DNA of 42,826 nt from Acidobacteriota bacterium (GTDB taxonomy: Bacteria; Acidobacteriota; Blastocatellia; RBC074). Location: the NCBI GenBank assembly GCA_019639255.1, contig JAHBSF010000044.1:1-42826 (forward strand). The letters run 5' to 3'. The notes under the pieces were generated by a model, which was given only the letters and a program-made list of their open reading frames with translations, was not told the DNA's origin and did no database searches. Positions 1 to 9,394 of the stretch are shown here, one piece after another (within the stretch, counting starts at the first letter, position 1; every line of letters starts with the position of its first letter). The position numbers and the translations under genes are program-made.

Positions 1-64
1 ACTCCAAAGGCTCCGCCATCTCAACCATTTGATTCCATTCAGCTTTAATTTCCACAGGCTTCAT
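1..64 (-). CDS. Start of an unidentified gene downstream of the ATPase (partial)
   Basis: An ATG at 64-62 on the minus strand follows directly after the TAA stop of the upstream ATPase gene, with no spacer, which suggests translational coupling. Twenty-one codons are visible before the window ends, beginning MKPVEIKAEW. This is too short to identify a family. By position it would be the last gene of the helicase-methylase-ATPase operon. It could be a chance start, but the reading frame is open to the window edge. Confidence 0.4.
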   Translation of the reverse strand, partial: MKPVEIKAEWNQMVEMAEPLE

Positions 65-1312
65 TTATTTCTGGCGGAGTCTGCCCATTGTGTAGAGCTT
101 GCCAGGGCTGAACGTTTTTGACCATTCCCGCACCTCTTTGTAATCAGCGGGGCGAGTGAATGTTGGCTGTCCTTCAACTCGCTCAACCAGTACAATCTGT
201 GAAACCGAAAGCAGGTCTAATAGATACGGGGAATGAGTCGTGATGATGACTTGCGCTTTGCCTGATTCAACTACGCTGCGAATTTCATCAATGATTAAGT
301 GAATTGTGCGGGGATCAAGGCCGTTTTCGATCTCTTCGATCACAATCAGCGGCGGTGGATTTGGATGGCGAAACAATGCCAGCAACGCCACGATGCGCTG
401 TGTTCCGGTGGACATCATCCAGCCGGGAATTTTGAACTTTTGTTCAGTAAATTGCAGGTAAACCATTCGTTCCAGTTCCGAAGTCAACGAAGGCTGCACA
501 TCGCTGGCGTAAGGCAAAATGCAGCGCAGCGTTTCGATAATGCCTTCAAACGCGGATAAATCCTGTTTTCTGATGTCGAGCAGATACTCCGCTAAATTCG
601 AGCCGTCTTTAGCCAGACGAACTGCGCCGCCCGTGCGTTGTGGAGGAACAGGATTGGACATTTCATGTGGAACCAATGAGACGAATTGCCAATCGGCAAT
701 GTAATCGCCCAGTGCTTCATCGAATAAAGATTCGCCATCGGCAAGTCGCTCGGCGATGGTCAGGCTTGGTTTGCCGCCCAGGTCGCGAAGGAAAAGTGGG
801 TAAAGTTTTTCATATTCTTCCAGTGGCGGCTTGTCTTTCATCAACGCCTCTGCCGCAGTCCGCCCATCTTCGCCGCGCCTAAATCGAAACCAGTTTCTGA
901 AGGTGATTTCTTCCTTACCGATGAACAGGTCGTCATGATTCGCCGCCAGATTGATTTCAGTCGATCCGCTGAAGAAATGAGTTCCCGCACTCGTCGGGTT
1001 GGGATATTCGCCGCGCAAGGACAACTTTATCGGGTTGGAAAAACGCGGGCGTTGGGGCGCTTTCGTCATTGGACTATGCGATATTCCCTGATGCCAAACG
1101 TGTTCAAACCCGCGCCATTGCTGCATCGCCCAATCCAGCCCTTCGCCAACGATATTTTGCAATGTTTCCAGTCCTTCAATCAGGCTGCTTTTCCCGGAGC
1201 CATTGTCGCCGATGAAGACCGTCAATGGTGTGAATTTGACGGCCTTGCTGTCGCGCACGGCTTTGAAGTTTTGCAGCCGGAATGATTGCAGGAGAGGGGC
1301 TTTCGTTTTCAT
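65..1312 (-). CDS. OLD/RecF-like AAA ATPase of the defence operon
   Basis: A 415-residue ABC-type ATPase without visible membrane segments. Walker A is GDNGSGKSS at residues 35-43, the ABC-like signature STGTQ at about 301-305, Walker B ends in two glutamates (LIVIEEIENGLDP, 322-334), and the H-loop TTHSP is at 358-362. This arrangement is known from OLD, RecF and SMC-like ATPases, where ATP-driven dimerisation controls a partner nuclease or DNA binding. No TOPRIM domain follows, so any nuclease activity would come from partners. The ATG overlaps the methylase stop by four bases (ATGA), so it belongs to the same operon as the methylase and helicase. It is the only complete gene of that operon. 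Role in phage defence is inferred from context. Confidence 0.85.
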   Translation of the reverse strand: MKTKAPLLQSFRLQNFKAVRDSKAVKFTPLTVFIGDNGSGKSSLIEGLETLQNIVGEGLDWAMQQWRGFEHVWHQGISHSPMTKAPQRPRFSNPIKLSLRGEYPNPTSAGTHFFSGSTEINLAANHDDLFIGKEEITFRNWFRFRRGEDGRTAAEALMKDKPPLEEYEKLYPLFLRDLGGKPSLTIAERLADGESLFDEALGDYIADWQFVSLVPHEMSNPVPPQRTGGAVRLAKDGSNLAEYLLDIRKQDLSAFEGIIETLRCILPYASDVQPSLTSELERMVYLQFTEQKFKIPGWMMSTGTQRIVALLALFRHPNPPPLIVIEEIENGLDPRTIHLIIDEIRSVVESGKAQVIITTHSPYLLDLLSVSQIVLVERVEGQPTFTRPADYKEVREWSKTFSPGKLYTMGRLRQK

Positions 1313-3114
1313 TTAATCAATCCTCTCTCGACATCTCGGAAGGCATTCTGCGCCGCTACCTTAACCGTTTCAGAAACCAGCGGAAAAGTCGTCAGGATGT
1401 AGGCGAACTCTTCTTCGGTCAGCCCATACAGATGCGCGATCATGCCGTCGAGTTCCGCTCGCAACCGCGCCCGTTCCGCTTCGTCCGTCACGCCGTTGCG
1501 ATGGCTGCCCAAGCCGACTTCTCTGGCCAAATCGTCGAATTCGGGCGTCGTGCAGATCAGCTTGGCGGCGCGTTCGACGATGGGGGTGAATTCTTTGTCT
1601 TGCTCGACCAGGCGTGGAACCGGGATTTCGTAGACGTAGAACATGTTCATGTTCGTCAGGATTTTTTTGCGGATGAACCAGTCGCAGACGAAACTTGCCA
1701 TCAATGATGTACAAGCAAGAAGTTCTCTGGAACTGTATAGTGCAATTTGTCGCCAACCATCACAATCAACTATATCAGTAAAGGGCTGACTGACAATCAA
1801 TGAGTTGCCTGTAAACACTCGTTTCGGAACGATAGAGACAACCAACGCGCGTTCGTTTGTTGCACCTGTTACAGCTCTGAATCCCAGACGGTACTGATCA
1901 TAACCAAGCTCAATCTTTGAATAGTCAAAGTATTCATCATTATTTGCTCCGGCCAACATCTTCCTGATCGTTTTTATACGGGGCGACAAGAGTCTAGCTT
2001 TGGCCTTTTCCTCACTTAGCCAATAACGCGGTTCACTCAAGCCGTGCGCGAATAGCCAGATCATTTTGCCTTCGTACAAAGGTAAGAGGCCTTTCGCCGG
2101 TTTCTGTTCGAATAGATCGCTATCATTGGTCATATGAAATTCAGCACCTAGGCGAAGACTCCATTTGCCTGAGACGAACTTACCAAGCAAGGGAAATGCA
2201 GCCATTTTCAGTGAAATGTTGACGTCAATCTCGTCGTGAAATTCAATTATCGACAGTGAGTCGGGCGAAAGACTGTGGATCAAGTTTACCTTGATGCGAA
2301 TGTCATTAGGGCTGGGAAATTTCGTTAGGTCAGTAACGTTGTGATGCATAAAAGCCGCGGGAAATTCCGTCGTCTGGCTGCCTTTACTGAAGGAAAGAAC
2401 CACGAATTTGAATCTACGGTCTACACCTTCAAAAATCTCTTTTCGATTCTCAAAGCAGAATAACCCTGTAACCTGGGTTTGCCGGAATAGCATTTCACGG
2501 AGTTGTTTTGTGCCGAGGTCTGAATAAATTCCGCTTGGCACAACAATGCCGCATTTCCCCTCTGGTCGTAGTAAATTGAAGCATTGTTCAACGAACAGCT
2601 TGTATAAGTTGATGTCAGTTCCAACCTTCTTTCCATTTACGACAGCGATCTGATTTTTATACTGGTTGGCCGAGCGGAAGTATGCGCTAAGATGCGGAAA
2701 TCGGCTGAGATAAGTAAGGTAATCCTTGCGTACTGATGGGTCTTTTAATAGCATCGCCAGTTTTTTCTCAAAATCCTTGATATCAGTCCCACGCCGTTCA
2801 ATATTTGGATCGTGGTCGTAACAAAATTCTTTGGCAATTGGTTTGAAGATTTCCCACGGCGGATTGGTCAAGATGACATCAAAGCCGCCGCGACGGTTAA
2901 TGATTTCATCGAATTCGTAGCCCCAGTGGAACGGACGCAAGGCTTCGATGTCCGCAACTTTAACCGGACGTTTTTGCGGCTTGCCTTCGGCGTTCTTTTT
3001 ATCGTCCCAGGTGGCTTGTTCAAATTGAATCTTTAACCGTTTGAATTCTTCGTGGAGCAGCTCGTTCAGCGTGGCGACGGCTTCGGCTTTCACTGTGGCG
3101 ATGTCGTCGCGCAT
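1309..3114 (-). CDS. Eco57I-type N6-adenine DNA methylase, C-terminal fragment after amber codon
   Basis: The 601-residue fragment holds motif IV, NPPW, at residues 84-87 inside VILTNPPWEIF, followed by the rest of the methyltransferase fold and a long target-recognition region. It lacks motif I (the AdoMet site), which lies on the upstream fragment. The two are in the same frame, separated only by one TAG at 3133-3135 and six sense codons before this ATG. The ATG is therefore internal to an ancestral protein of about 1,170 residues. Unless the amber codon is suppressed or is a sequencing error, this fragment alone should not methylate DNA. Reinitiation at this ATG could give a second subunit, but no clear ribosome site is visible. 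The 3' end overlaps the ATPase start by four bases. Confidence 0.8.
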   Translation of the reverse strand: MRDDIATVKAEAVATLNELLHEEFKRLKIQFEQATWDDKKNAEGKPQKRPVKVADIEALRPFHWGYEFDEIINRRGGFDVILTNPPWEIFKPIAKEFCYDHDPNIERRGTDIKDFEKKLAMLLKDPSVRKDYLTYLSRFPHLSAYFRSANQYKNQIAVVNGKKVGTDINLYKLFVEQCFNLLRPEGKCGIVVPSGIYSDLGTKQLREMLFRQTQVTGLFCFENRKEIFEGVDRRFKFVVLSFSKGSQTTEFPAAFMHHNVTDLTKFPSPNDIRIKVNLIHSLSPDSLSIIEFHDEIDVNISLKMAAFPLLGKFVSGKWSLRLGAEFHMTNDSDLFEQKPAKGLLPLYEGKMIWLFAHGLSEPRYWLSEEKAKARLLSPRIKTIRKMLAGANNDEYFDYSKIELGYDQYRLGFRAVTGATNERALVVSIVPKRVFTGNSLIVSQPFTDIVDCDGWRQIALYSSRELLACTSLMASFVCDWFIRKKILTNMNMFYVYEIPVPRLVEQDKEFTPIVERAAKLICTTPEFDDLAREVGLGSHRNGVTDEAERARLRAELDGMIAHLYGLTEEEFAYILTTFPLVSETVKVAAQNAFRDVERGLIK

Positions 3115-3132
3115 CTGGCGCAGGTCTTCACC

Positions 3133-3135
3133 CTA
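3133..3135 (-). other. In-frame amber codon splitting the methylase
   Basis: TAG between the two methylase fragments, with the frame continuing as GEDLRQM immediately after it. Related methylases usually continue through this stretch, so a TAC/TAT (Tyr) or CAG (Gln) codon changed by one base is the simplest origin. Sequencing error is also possible. Confidence 0.85.
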
Positions 3136-4821
3136 GGCTGTAGCACAGCGATGGTTGCCAATCAGCCGGTTCTTTTCCTCCAAAAGCTGTCGGTAGGGTT
3201 TGATGAAGAGGTTGTTCTGTCGCCGGTTGAATTCGTCGTCGTCCACGCGCATCAAGCCGATCAGCGAATTGCCGGTCAGAATATTGAAATCAATGTTGGG
3301 CAATGGTTCCAGTTGATCAACTTTTCCGCTTTCCGCTGAAGCAACCAGCGCCAGGAACAGCCGAAGTTTGGCGATTTCGGTGGCTTCTTCCATCACGTCC
3401 ACGCCAAACAGGTTGTCCGTGATGATAGTCTTTTTGATGAAGTAGCTGATGTTCGTATGATCGCGCTCGGTCGTTCGCAACCAATGCGTAAGATTGGTGT
3501 CGTTCAGGACTTTGATCTTGCCGATGACGGCAGCGTACACATTGATCAATGTTTTCATCGCCGCAACCAGAAATGCGCCGGAACCACACGCCGGATCAAG
3601 GATGCTCAGTTCACGCAGAATGTTCAGCAGCTTGCGACACAGGTCTGCGTCCAGGTGAAGCAGGACATCGCCGATTGTTTCAAATCGCCGCTCAGGGCCG
3701 GGTAGCGAACCATCTGACAGTCGGTTCAGAATCAACCGGTAAATGGTCTGCTCGCACAGATATTCGGTGATTTCAGGTCGTGTGTAATATGCACCGAAAG
3801 CTTTCTGGTTGATGTATTTTTCGAAGATGTAACCGAGAACATCGGGGCTGATTTCGTTGTCATCGCCACCGGGCGTGTCGTTCAGATTCCACGAATAACG
3901 GTCGAATAACACAAAGAGCGTTTCAAAGGCTTCATCAGGAATGTGTATATTCGTATTCTCGCTTTCGATGCGATGTTCGAGAAACAATCCGCCGTTCAGG
4001 TATTTGATTTCGCCGAGCAGTATGCGCGATGTCTCGCTGCGGTCGCTTTCCGGTTTGGCGAAGCCTTCAAAGAAAAGCGCCTTGAGGAATTCCTTGTAAT
4101 AGAGGTTCGTGCCGCGCCTGCGACTGTCTTCCATTTTTCGCTGCAAGTACCGCTTTTCGCCTCTATTGATGAAAAACTTTTCCTGCAAGAAGTAAATGAA
4201 CATCAGCCGGTTGAGCAGGATTGACGCATACCATTCCTGATCACGGCTATTGGCAATGCCTTCGATCATCTCGACAAAGCGAAGGTGTTCTTCGTAAAAC
4301 TCACCATAGAAACGCTTGGTAACGCGCTCGACATCCAGCGCATCTTTCAGCTTGCGGGCAACTTTGGTGACTTCGATATTGCCTTTGTCGTCAAATTCGC
4401 TTAGGTCAACGACCATCGAACTTAGCTTGCTCAAGAACAAATCGCCCGGCTGTCCCCTGAAATACCAATGCTCGCGCGGATAGGCTTTGTGGCCTTCGCG
4501 TTTGACATACAGCCACAAGCTTTGCGTGCGATCGGCATCGACGAAGATCAACAGGTTTTCATAGTGCAGTTGGCTGATTTCGTTGGCCAAGGCCCGGCAG
4601 GTGACAGAGTTGGGGATGTGCCCGTCATCGGAGGTGACTTCAAACACTGCTACACCTGCAAGCTGAGCGATCATTACACGCCGGCCTTGTTTATCAGTTT
4701 TTTGCCAGGCGACAGTCTTTTGTCCGCGTGCGTGCGACCAGCCGAGCGATTCGGTAAAAAGCCGGCGAAAATCGAATTTTTGCAGCAAATCTCGCGTTTC
4801 TTGAATGTTGAGATTGGACAT
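3133..4821 (-). CDS. Eco57I-type N6-adenine DNA methylase, N-terminal fragment
   Basis: From the ATG at 4821 (MSNLNIQETR) the frame gives 562 residues. AdoMet-binding motif I, LDPACGSGAFL, lies at about residues 408-418 and a FGVD motif at about 457-460. The fragment ends at an amber codon before motif IV. An earlier ATG at 4935 would add 38 residues, but these are encoded by the REP palindrome at 4831-4933 and are not ancestral, so I chose 4821. Large methylases of this family accompany SNF2 helicases in DISARM-like and Hma-like defence loci, where they mark self DNA. Transcription from the helicase side now has to cross the inserted transposase. Identity is clear; function is doubtful because of the split. 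Confidence 0.8.
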   Translation of the reverse strand: MSNLNIQETRDLLQKFDFRRLFTESLGWSHARGQKTVAWQKTDKQGRRVMIAQLAGVAVFEVTSDDGHIPNSVTCRALANEISQLHYENLLIFVDADRTQSLWLYVKREGHKAYPREHWYFRGQPGDLFLSKLSSMVVDLSEFDDKGNIEVTKVARKLKDALDVERVTKRFYGEFYEEHLRFVEMIEGIANSRDQEWYASILLNRLMFIYFLQEKFFINRGEKRYLQRKMEDSRRRGTNLYYKEFLKALFFEGFAKPESDRSETSRILLGEIKYLNGGLFLEHRIESENTNIHIPDEAFETLFVLFDRYSWNLNDTPGGDDNEISPDVLGYIFEKYINQKAFGAYYTRPEITEYLCEQTIYRLILNRLSDGSLPGPERRFETIGDVLLHLDADLCRKLLNILRELSILDPACGSGAFLVAAMKTLINVYAAVIGKIKVLNDTNLTHWLRTTERDHTNISYFIKKTIITDNLFGVDVMEEATEIAKLRLFLALVASAESGKVDQLEPLPNIDFNILTGNSLIGLMRVDDDEFNRRQNNLFIKPYRQLLEEKNRLIGNHRCATA

Positions 4822-4830
4822 ATAACTTAT

Positions 4831-4933
4831 GGAGTGCGGCGACTGGTCGCCGCTTTGCTTACTTTGGCAATACCTTGCCGGGACATCGAAGTTTTGGTTT
4901 AGAACGAAAAGCGGCGACCAGTCGCCGCACTCC
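4831..4933. repeat. REP-like palindrome, transposase side 1
   Basis: A 25-base arm starting GGAGTGCGGCGACTGG at 4831 is exactly reversed at 4909-4933 (ending GTCGCCGCACTCC). The spacer includes a stretch at 4880-4910 that reappears in inverted orientation at 5547-5578 on the other side of the transposase gene. Each arm is itself partly palindromic (GGCGACTGGTCGCC). This is the layout of REP doublets that flank RAYT genes. Confidence 0.85.
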
Positions 4934-4937
4934 AAAC

Positions 4938-5510
4938 TTAAAATTCGTCTCTAACGTTCACTTTATCGGTTTGGAAGCTGTAAATGGTTTTGATCATTGC
5001 GGGCGAAGCAACACGCTCAAACCAGGAGGCCGAACACCAATGATACTGATTCGCAACCGGAACCAATCCGTGTTTGACCGGGTTCTGATGTACGTAATTC
5101 AGCCGCGCCAGGTAAGACTGCTGATAAGTCAGCCGCGTGTCCCAGAAGTTGTACCACACGGCGCGGCCTTCGGTCAGATCCAGTCGGTTCAATTCGCGGG
5201 CCGTGTTCGCGTGTAAATGTTTAATCAACTTTCCAAGGTCGGTTGCCCCAGGCAGGCTGCGCGCAACAAAGTGATAATGATTTGTAAAAACCGCCCAGGC
5301 TTCCAACTGCCATTGTGATTGTTTGGCCAGCGTAAGCAACTGCGATTCCAGCAAAGTCAATTTTTCCGAACTGTTGAAGAAATGTTGTTTGTAGTGCGTT
5401 CCGGCTGTAACCATATAAACGCCGTCGTTGCCCAGCCGGTGGATTGGTGCGTGCGGCCAGTCTTTAACGGTTGGCTGGGATTGGTAATTGGGCAAGTTGG
5501 TTTCTGGCAT
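4938..5510 (-). CDS. REP-associated tyrosine transposase (RAYT, Y1/HUH)
   Basis: A 190-residue Y1 (IS200-like) transposase. The HUH metal site is H78-Y-H80 in TNHYHFV, and the catalytic tyrosine is probably Y139 in LNYVHQNPVKHG, a stretch typical of RAYTs. Enzymes of this family are single-strand DNA nucleases that cut and move REP palindromes rather than a full insertion sequence. The gene is complete, with its stop five bases from one palindrome and its start 12 bases from the other. The unit 4831-5625 sits exactly between the helicase stop (5631) and the methylase start (4821), in operon orientation, so it is an insertion into a defence operon. Whether it is active cannot be told from sequence. 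Confidence 0.9.
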   Translation of the reverse strand: MPETNLPNYQSQPTVKDWPHAPIHRLGNDGVYMVTAGTHYKQHFFNSSEKLTLLESQLLTLAKQSQWQLEAWAVFTNHYHFVARSLPGATDLGKLIKHLHANTARELNRLDLTEGRAVWYNFWDTRLTYQQSYLARLNYVHQNPVKHGLVPVANQYHWCSASWFERVASPAMIKTIYSFQTDKVNVRDEF

Positions 5511-5522
5511 GGTGACTCTTTT

Positions 5523-5625
5523 GGAGTGTGACCACTCGGCACCCCTTTTCGTTCTAAACCAAAACTTCGATGTCCCGACAAAGTGACTCTACAGAAAGCA
5601 AAGCGGCGACCAGTCGCCGCACTCC
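5523..5625. repeat. REP-like palindrome, transposase side 2
   Basis: Inverted copy of the element at 4831-4933. The arm at 5600-5625 (ending GTCGCCGCACTCC) is intact, while the arm next to the transposase start (GGAGTGTGACCACTCGG, 5523 onward) is degenerate. The spacer at 5547-5578 is the reverse complement of that at 4880-4910. Confidence 0.85.
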
Positions 5626-5630
5626 ACACG

Positions 5631-7104
5631 CTACTCAAACAAACCGAGCGAGCAAATGATCTGCGGTTCCTGCTGTTCCATTTCGCTTTCGCTGGTCAGG
5701 CACAGGCGGTCTTCGTCGCGCAAGGCGATGACCAGATCAGCCAGTTGATGATCGTTGATGCCTTCGCGCAGTTTGCGGTTGAGCGTATCGGTGGCCGATT
5801 GGCGCAGCGGGTAACGATAGATTTCATCCAGCGCGGCAATCAAGGTTTTCGATTCAAACAGGGTCCCTTTGATTTCTTCGGCATAAGCTTTCAGCCGTTC
5901 GTAAGTGCGGTATTTCGCGCTGGACGGGCGTCCGAGTTGGCCCCCGATGGCGCGCTCTTCCTGAATCAGATGTTCGACTCCTTTATTGACCAGTTCGTGA
6001 TGTTGCGGATGACGTTCTGCTGCAGGCGTGTTTGGATGGCAAGCAGCAGCCTGTAAAATCCCCAGTTGCGATTGAGTGACGCTGGCGCCTTGCCGGTCAA
6101 TCCAGGCGAGCGAATCGGTCCCTTCGGCGGTGCGAAGATAAACCAGCACACCTTCGGACAGGCCGGTTTCTGCCCGATGATGCCGCGACGAATAGCTGAC
6201 ATTGGGCAGGTCGGGAATGAGTTGCACCAGACGCGGTTCGGCGTCTATCGCGTTTTTCCAGACTTGATACGCCTGAGAAGCCAGGTCAACTTCGGTGTCG
6301 GCTTCACCATCGAGAATGCCAGCTTTTTCGTGGTACAGGTCAACAAGCGGTTGCATAGCCATTTCGTCTTCAAAGAATGCTTCGTCCGCGCCGACAACTT
6401 CTGCATTTTGACGCAAGCGGGCGACGACGCGCTGACGCAAATTGATGATGCGTTCGACGCCGTCAGCAGGCAGAAAGGAATAACAGAGGATCTCCGTCGC
6501 CTTTTGGCCGATGCGATCAACACGGCCCGCGCGCTGAATCAGACGAATGATAGCCCACGGCAAATCATAATTGACGACGATGTGCCCGTCTTGCAGGTTC
6601 TGGCCTTCGCTCAGAACGTCAGTGGCAATCAGCACGCGCAGTTCGTCTTCGGGTTTGATCTGGTCGCGTTTGCGGTTGCTGACTGGCGAAAAGCGCCAGG
6701 CGATTTCGGTTGGGTCGCTCGAACCGCCCGTGACGCCAGTCATGTGAGTGAGGCCCTGCGCTTGCAATTCGCGGGTCAGGAAATTGACCGTATCGGCGAA
6801 TTGGGTGAAGACCAATACCTTTTCGTTAGGATGTCTGACTTGCAACAGCACAAGCAGCGCGGCGAACTTGGCGTCTTTGGCGATATTCCACGATCCGTTG
6901 TCGGCCAGAATCTTGAGTAAGGCTTTGTTGTCAGTGCTTAGATCGTCAGCCAGCTTTTTGATAAACAGCGATGGGCGAATCCATTTGAAGCGGCGTTGAT
7001 AGCTGTTGCGGTATGCGCTGTAAATCTCCTCCGCGCGCTTTTGGTAATCGGCGGCGGTGCGTAATGTAGTCGGCAGAGTTTCGGCGCTGGCGACTTTATC
7101 ATCT
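5631..7104 (-). CDS. SNF2-type helicase, C-terminal half (after frameshift)
   Basis: Continuation of the helicase in another frame. Reading from the shift near 7104 gives [13 protein letters not shown] and stays open to 5631. It contains the second RecA lobe: [11 protein letters not shown], then [12 protein letters not shown], then the arginine-finger motif [11 protein letters not shown] (motif VI). The first ATG in this frame is at 6851, so an independent product would begin just before the lobe. It has no Walker A of its own, so it would be inactive alone. The N-terminal half is at 6938-9040. Together they would make a protein of about 1,136 residues. The stop lies six bases from the REP palindrome of the RAYT unit. 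Confidence 0.8.
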
Positions 7105-9040
7105 CGCCGTCTTCGCGGCCTTCATCGTCAAACAATGAGGACGCCAGCAATCCTTCATCTTCGTCATTGGCATCGACGTCAAGCAATTCGGCGACTTGAG
7201 AGCCGATAGGCAACGGCAAGTCATTATCAATCGCATGCAGAAAGACGAAGTTGCGCAGGATGTGGCGTTCAAGCGAAAGCAGAAAGGCCGGGCCGCCTGA
7301 TTCCAGCCGCTTGAACAGATTGGTGCGGCAAAATCCCATCAGCCGTTTACCCGCGCGCGACAGCCCGTCAATTTGTCGTTTTTCTTCCTGTGTTGGCGGC
7401 GTCGGCATTTTTTCAAGCGCGGCTACATAATTGCCCAGGCCGTAACGTGGCAGGTTCAACCGATCAATCGCACGGACGACTTTGGGTGAGGCCAGCCGTC
7501 CATAAGGGTCCTCCTTGTCATCTTCGTTAATTGTGAAGCGAATTGTTTTGGGCGCTCGCTCCGGAAAAAAGGACTGCGTGCCGTCTTCATAAAGCAAAAA
7601 CTTGCGGCCTGTTGTCTGATCGATCTCAGCATAATTATGTTGTATGAAGGATCGCGTTCGTCGCACTAGATACAGGCGCATCAGTTCGCGCCAATCGTCG
7701 GGATATTCGCTTTTTTCAAACGCCGCCAGCGAACGAATGGGGCATTGAAAGCACGCCTGAAACGCGATTTCGCCCATTTCACGGATTTTCTGTTCGGGGC
7801 GGATGCCCAGGTCTTTGTCATCCGGAACAAACAAACGCAGCTGCGCTGATAAATCCAGATATTGTTTGTTGTACGGCGTGGCGGAAAGCAGGATGCAGCG
7901 GCTATCGCTTTGTTGAATGTATTCCTTTATAGCCTGATAACGTTTGCCCGCCGGATTGCGCAAGTTGTGGCTTTCATCAAGCAAGACTGTGCGATAGCGT
8001 GCCGGAATGTTCGGCAGTTCCTGCACGACGCGGCTGAGCGACAACACGCGGGCGCGCAAGTCGTATTCATCAATGTAACTCTGCCACATCTTGGTCAGAT
8101 TTTTCGGACAGATGATCAACGTGCTGCCGCTGGTTTGCTCTTCGACAATCTTGGCCAGCGCCGTCGCCATTAAGGTTTTACCCAAACCTACCACGTCGCC
8201 AATGACTACGCCGTTGCGCTTCTTCAAATGATGCGCGGCGATTTTGACGGCGGCGGTCTGGTACTCGAACAAACGATTGCCGAAATTGCGCGGGATGCGG
8301 AACTCGGAAAGTCCAGCGCGGGCTTCCTGGGAAAGGTGATACGCGATTTTCAGATAGATGTAATAGGGCTTGACTGGTTCGGCACGCGCCCAACTGGTAT
8401 CAATGATCTCCACTAGTTCATCGGAAATATCCAAACACCATTTGTCACGCCAGCGGTCGTCAAACCATTGCTGTAATTTCTGGCAGGCGTCGTGATCCAG
8501 CACATCCACATTCAATTCACCCTGCTTGGAAAGTCCGGCAAAGGTGAGGTTGCTGCTGCCAATAAAACCGATGCTGGGATTGTTCAGATCGTTACGATGC
8601 AGCAAGTACAGTTTTGCGTGTAACTGATGTCGCACAAACAGTTTGACAGCGAGTTTGCGAGTCTTGAGTTGGTCGCTCAGCCGCCGCAATGCCGCTTCAT
8701 CCTGATTGGTTGGTGCGCCATAGGTCAACTGCTCTCTAAATCCTTCCGCCATTCGGCGCCGAAGGCGAATGGCGACGGCGTTGTCAATCGCGTCCGCGTT
8801 GCCGTCAGCGTTGGTCAGGCTGAGCGATTGGCGCAATTCTTCTTGCGGCGCGGGCTGCATGCCGACAAGTAAACGGCAACGTTGCGCGCCGGCCGGCCAT
8901 TCTTCGATAAATTCATCCAGTTGTTTCCACCCGCGCAAGTTGAAATAGCCGACACAGAAATCTGCTCGTTCGGATTGCCGCAAGGTTTCGCGTAGAAAAG
9001 GCAGTAAGGAGGTTTCAATGTTGTCGAAAATTCTGGGCAT
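6938..9040 (-). CDS. PLD nuclease-SNF2 helicase, N-terminal part (frameshifted)
   Basis: First gene of the defence operon, start ATG at 9040. Residues 1-200 form a phospholipase D-type domain with HAK at 141-143 and GSSNLTFAG at 161-169, a single HKD half-site as in PLD nucleases that dimerise. A SNF2/DEAH helicase lobe follows: Walker [10 protein letters not shown] at 281-289, DESH at 355-358, SATPYN at 386-391. Homology ends near DEGREDGE; the last about 45 residues are out-of-frame translation after a one-base loss near 7104. The true continuation is the frame ending at 5631. Such proteins are expected to translocate on and cut invading DNA. PLD plus SNF2 plus methylase is seen in DISARM-like and Hma-like systems; the exact class is not settled here. 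Confidence 0.85.
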   Translation of the reverse strand: MPRIFDNIETSLLPFLRETLRQSERADFCVGYFNLRGWKQLDEFIEEWPAGAQRCRLLVGMQPAPQEELRQSLSLTNADGNADAIDNAVAIRLRRRMAEGFREQLTYGAPTNQDEAALRRLSDQLKTRKLAVKLFVRHQLHAKLYLLHRNDLNNPSIGFIGSSNLTFAGLSKQGELNVDVLDHDACQKLQQWFDDRWRDKWCLDISDELVEIIDTSWARAEPVKPYYIYLKIAYHLSQEARAGLSEFRIPRNFGNRLFEYQTAAVKIAAHHLKKRNGVVIGDVVGLGKTLMATALAKIVEEQTSGSTLIICPKNLTKMWQSYIDEYDLRARVLSLSRVVQELPNIPARYRTVLLDESHNLRNPAGKRYQAIKEYIQQSDSRCILLSATPYNKQYLDLSAQLRLFVPDDKDLGIRPEQKIREMGEIAFQACFQCPIRSLAAFEKSEYPDDWRELMRLYLVRRTRSFIQHNYAEIDQTTGRKFLLYEDGTQSFFPERAPKTIRFTINEDDKEDPYGRLASPKVVRAIDRLNLPRYGLGNYVAALEKMPTPPTQEEKRQIDGLSRAGKRLMGFCRTNLFKRLESGGPAFLLSLERHILRNFVFLHAIDNDLPLPIGSQVAELLDVDANDEDEGLLASSLFDDEGREDGEMIKSPAPKLCRLHYAPPPITKSARRRFTAHTATAINAASNGFAHRCLSKSWLTI

Positions 9041-9285
9041 AGCGGAACAGTGAAGAACAGGGGCTTAGATTTTCTCTGGCAGACTAATCATAACAGGGGC
9101 TGGGGAAATCCCATAACTCACTTTGTTTGGGACTCTGTATGGGTGACTGGGATACGGCTGTTGCTGATGACTGGAGTCTGTTTAGAAAGCTCTGGCAAGA
9201 CCTTTTAGCCTTAATTTTGAGGACTTGGAACCCCATGTGGAACTTGATGCGCCAATCGTTTCAGCATTAACCATCCCTCAGTTTG
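9041..9285. other. Intergenic stretch at the boundary between defence operon and GC-rich chromosome
   Basis: No gene is visible between the helicase start and the hairpin beginning near 9286. Base composition changes here from moderate GC on the left to GC-rich with many GCGC runs on the right. The promoter of the minus-strand defence operon should lie in this stretch, but I see no convincing -35/-10 pair. Confidence 0.4.
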
Positions 9286-9394
9286 CGAAGAAATCCGTGT
9301 GCGGAAGACGCCGAAAGCACGGAAAAAAGAAACACACAGGTTAACTTTTCCGCGCTTTCTTATCCGTGTTTCCGTGTTTTCTACGGTTTCTCTC
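9286..9394. repeat. Long imperfect hairpin, family B (copy 1)
   Basis: Minus-strand reading begins GAGAGAAACCGTAGAAAACA and passes GAAAGCGCGGAAAAG, which pairs with CTTTTTTCCGTGCTTTC on the other arm. The purine-rich 5' arm and pyrimidine-rich 3' arm resemble the other hairpins, with CCGTGTTTCCGTG in place of TTGTTCCG words. It abuts and touches the stop codon of the anti-sigma gene (9393). Confidence 0.6.

Noticed and set aside
4822-4935. N-terminal extension of the methylase (38 residues)
   Set aside because: Encoded by the REP palindrome; the likely start is ATG 4821.
1-9040. Calling the operon DISARM
   Set aside because: No DUF1998 (DrmB) gene is visible and the PLD domain is fused to the helicase; the Hma-like label fits better but is also untested.
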